Below, piece by piece: positions 33,291 through 35,742 of a DNA stretch of 35,742 nucleotides. The notes beneath the pieces were generated by a model. It had not been told where the DNA came from. It searched no databases and saw only the letters and a list, made by a program, of their open reading frames with translations. Origin of the DNA: Chaetomium olivaceum (Eukaryota; Ascomycota; Sordariomycetes; Sordariales; Chaetomiaceae). The stretch lies in NCBI GenBank assembly GCA_039881045.1, contig JAYWVB010000104.1, forward strand, positions 1 through 35,742, in the 5' to 3' direction. The position numbers were made by a program, and so were the translations under genes. Each line of letters opens with the position of its first letter. Within the stretch, counting starts at the first letter, position 1.

Positions 33291-34046
33291 TAACTATCCT
33301 GGCAACGGCTCTCGCATTTCAGTGCTGCTCCCATCGCCACAGACTGCAACATGCTGCCACGTTTCAGAGAATTCTGAGCAGTTTCTCGTGCTCAACACCA
33401 GGCGCTCGTTCTCGGAGCCTTTGGGGCCTCCGTGTGCCGTTCCCAAGCTGCGAGCTTTCTCCGGCCTTATACTCCGTACTGTACCTCACCTAGCTCAAGC
33501 ACGGCCGGGTATCAAAAGAAATAGCTAGAATAGCAGATAGGATAAACTACAATGTATTCCCATTTCTTGCCTGATGAAGGCACAGACCGCACTTGCTTGC
33601 ACCACAGACGCAACCAAAATCGGAGACAGCCGTGTCTCATTGCCTATGTTTGTTGTAACCTGTGCATCTGTATGTACATCTCTCTCAATGGCTAGCGTCT
33701 TCCGCTCCAACGGCCGCAACGGTGATCCCGTTTGTGTCATGTGTGACTCCAGGGTTATGGATGGCATTACCGAGGATGTGACATAGAATAAGCATTTGGG
33801 AATGGCCGCAGGGCTAGGTATCAAGAGTAGGTCGTGATCTAGGGGGGCGAACAGTTAGGGGTCAACAACGGTTAAGGCAAACTTCATAAGCTAGTCTCAT
33901 ACACACGACGGAACGATAATAACAATATGCTCCCCTCAACCCGATGACCAAACGCCGAGATAAAAGACCATAACCAACAAAATGAATCAAAACCCAAACG
34001 TCCCAAGTCCAGCCCAAACAAGAGAGAAACTTGACACATCCTCAAC
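33291..34046. other. Intergenic, 0.75 kb
   Basis: This lies between the tail-to-tail unrecognised gene and MFS transporter. Open frames at about 33525-33824 (-) and 33574-33786 (+) overlap each other and show no family motif, so I do not call a gene. It probably contains the two 3' UTRs. Confidence 0.45.
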
Positions 34047-35742
34047 CTACCTAACCAGCGACCGCACACTACTAACACTCGACAACTCCACATCCCCCCT
34101 CCCCGCTGACCTCCCCGCAAGCTCCTTATGGTGTTCCATAACCTCCACCACCCGGCCCGGCCTCGACTTATACGTCCCCAGACTGACCACCAACCCCACC
34201 ACCGCCACAACCGCCAACAACAACATCTGATCCCCAAACGCACCCAAATACACCCCGACCAGCCGCCGTCTCTCCCCCTCCGGCAATTCCAACACCTTCA
34301 TCAAACTCCTCTGCACCCCCTCCAACCCATCTCCGTCCAACCCAGCCTGCACCTCCCCCTCCCGCAACCGCCCATCCAATAGGATCGTACAAGCCGCCAG
34401 CCCCAGCGCTCCGCCAAACACCCGCGCCTGCGCCACCGCTCCCTGCGCCGCCGCCAACCCCCACCGCCGCCGGGACCGCTGCCTCCTCCACACGCCTGTA
34501 TCGCCGCGATCATCGTACACGCTGCGAAGGAGAGACCCACGCCCAGGCCGTAGAGGGCCGTGAAGCCTAGTAACGGGGGGAGGCCCATCCCCATTCCTGT
34601 CCCCGTTCCCGTACCAGAGGGAGAAGGGGGGGTAGAGGGGGAGGTAGAGGGAGAAGTAGAAGAGGATGAGGTAGAGGAGAAGGAGGAGGAGGTGGTAGCC
34701 CCCGCGGAAGAGGCGAGGGCGAACCCGGCCAGCAACCCGACGCCCAGAACCTGCAGCACGCCCCCCGCCACAACCGTCGGAGAGGTGCGGTCGCGCTGCT
34801 TGGAGAGGGCGCCGCCGAGGAAGGAGCCGAGCGCGCAGGCGCCGAGCATGGGCGCCAGGTGGGTGCCGGCCAGGAGCGGGGTGTGGTGGTGGATTAGTTG
34901 GAGGTATTCGGGGAGTTTTGTGGTCAGGGTTAGGTAGGGGAGGCCGGAGAGGAGCGTGGTTCTGGTGGAAGGTTAGAGGTGTGGTTGGTGGGGGTTGGGG
35001 GATGGAGGAAGGGAGAAGACTGGGGGGTGGAGGAAAGGGTAAAGAGGGTTAAGGGGGAAGAGGAAAAAGGAAAAGGGGGAGTAGCGGGGGAGGGGGTGGA
35101 GAGGTAAAGGGAAAGAGAGGGAGGAGGAAACGGGTATAGAAACGGGTACATACAGCAGACAGCTGAGATAGACTCTGTCCCTGACAAGATGCACCGGAAA
35201 GATGGGCTCGATCCGCTGGCTGGAGCTGGGCTGGCGGAAGAGGTAATACTCCCATGCAACCAACAGAACCCAGCACACCCCAGCAGTAGCCAGCGAGCAC
35301 ACAATCACCGGGCTGGACCAGCTCCAGACCAGAGAACCCGCTTCTTGCATGCCAAACACCAAAAGTATTGATGCCGCAGCCAACAACAAATTGCCGAGAA
35401 AGTCCGTCTTGGCCAGTGCCGTCGTGGCATCATACCTATTCCGTCGCTCCTCCGGCCAGAGCGCGTAAATTCCCAGCACGGCCAGCGCGCCAAAGGGGAT
35501 GCTGTATACCTGTCAGCGCTAAACTCACTCCAAAGTGAACCAAGGTACCAACTTGAACCAAAAGATGCCGCGCCAGTTCCACTCGGCCAAAACACCACCC
35601 AGCAACGGCCCCAGGATGAAGGAGACGGACAGCGTGATGCCGACCAAGGCGCCCACCACCTCGGGCCGGCTGGGTCCCTGTTCCAGCAGACACACCTGGG
35701 CCAGGCTGTACAGCCCCGACCCTCCCACCCCCTGGACGGCAC
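34047..35742 (-). CDS. MFS multidrug transporter, DHA2-like, 5' part cut by the window edge (one frame break)
   Basis: This is a major facilitator superfamily proton antiporter of the drug-efflux (14-helix DHA2-like) type, in the plasma membrane. The visible exons (minus strand) are 35742-35553 (partial), 35501-35154 and 34961-34047. The two introns are 51 nt and 192 nt; splicing the first rebuilds NWRGIFWFNIPFGALAVLG, a family hallmark. Motif C-like GPLLGGVLAEW follows SLAQVCLLEQ at the edge. Helices later are broken by a 45-residue Ser/Thr/Pro/Gly-rich insertion (about 34575-34710). A one-base shortage near 34493-34497 separates FAACTMIAAIQA from AAAQGAVAQARVFGGALGL; correcting it makes the last exon close exactly at the stop 34047-34049. 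The charged C-terminal tail is cytosolic. The N-terminal helices, and so the start, lie outside the window. Efflux of toxic or secondary metabolites is inferred from the family. Confidence 0.85.

Noticed and set aside
874..34961. Programmed ribosomal frameshifting as an explanation for the breaks
   Set aside because: The breaks occur in many unrelated genes, in both directions, without a shared slippery heptamer or downstream structure that I can see. Homopolymer error is simpler.
1..35742. CRISPR array, prophage, insertion sequence or biosynthetic gene cluster
   Set aside because: I found no spaced direct repeats, integrase or transposase domains, or core PKS/NRPS/terpene enzymes. The window is eukaryotic.

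Overview
The window comes from the nuclear genome of a filamentous ascomycete, most likely a Sordariomycete. The genes are interrupted by short introns (mostly 50-110 nt) with GT...AG ends and CTAAC- or CTGAC-type branch points just before the acceptor. The coding regions are GC-rich. The families are typical of filamentous fungi: OPT and MFS transporters, a pepsin-like protease with a GPI-type tail, and a large hybrid histidine kinase. I cannot name the species. I see no operons, prophage, CRISPR array or intact transposon.

Layout. 874-2316 (+) is a CECR5-type HAD hydrolase. 2631-2720 (+) is an intron-containing tRNA-Pro(AGG), followed by about 2.8 kb without a recognisable gene. 5568-8186 (+) is an oligopeptide transporter. 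9106-9823 (-) is the molybdopterin synthase large subunit, whose intron carries a 15-bp minisatellite. 10681-13791 (+) is an RBM5/RBM10-like RNA-binding protein (RRM, RanBP2 finger, RRM, C2H2, G-patch). 15203-18809 (+) is a large protein I do not recognise. 19227-20840 (-) is a secreted aspartic protease. After a 3.1-kb gene-poor stretch come a hybrid histidine kinase (23944-28578, +), a Dabb-type small protein (30130-30672, +), a convergent SRPBCC-like protein (30865-31619, -), an unrecognised two-exon gene (32592-33280, +), and the 3' part of an MFS drug transporter that runs off the right edge (34047-35742, -).

The strongest window-wide signal is a recurring pattern of reading-frame breaks. 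Eight of the eleven protein genes need at least one 1-nt correction, mostly at a short C or G run. With those corrections every exon phase closes exactly and conserved domains read straight through. The kinase also has three insertions that cancel each other just upstream of a conserved block. I read this mainly as homopolymer-length error in the underlying assembly. Real decay cannot be excluded from sequence alone.

The genes look like independent housekeeping and accessory loci rather than one pathway; no biosynthetic cluster is evident. The best candidates for undescribed biology are the 1,139-residue protein at 15203-18809 and the small two-exon gene at 32592-33280. Secondary candidates are a stop-free 66-nt intron inside RRM1 of the RNA-binding protein and two introns with long poly-C tracts abutting the branch point.
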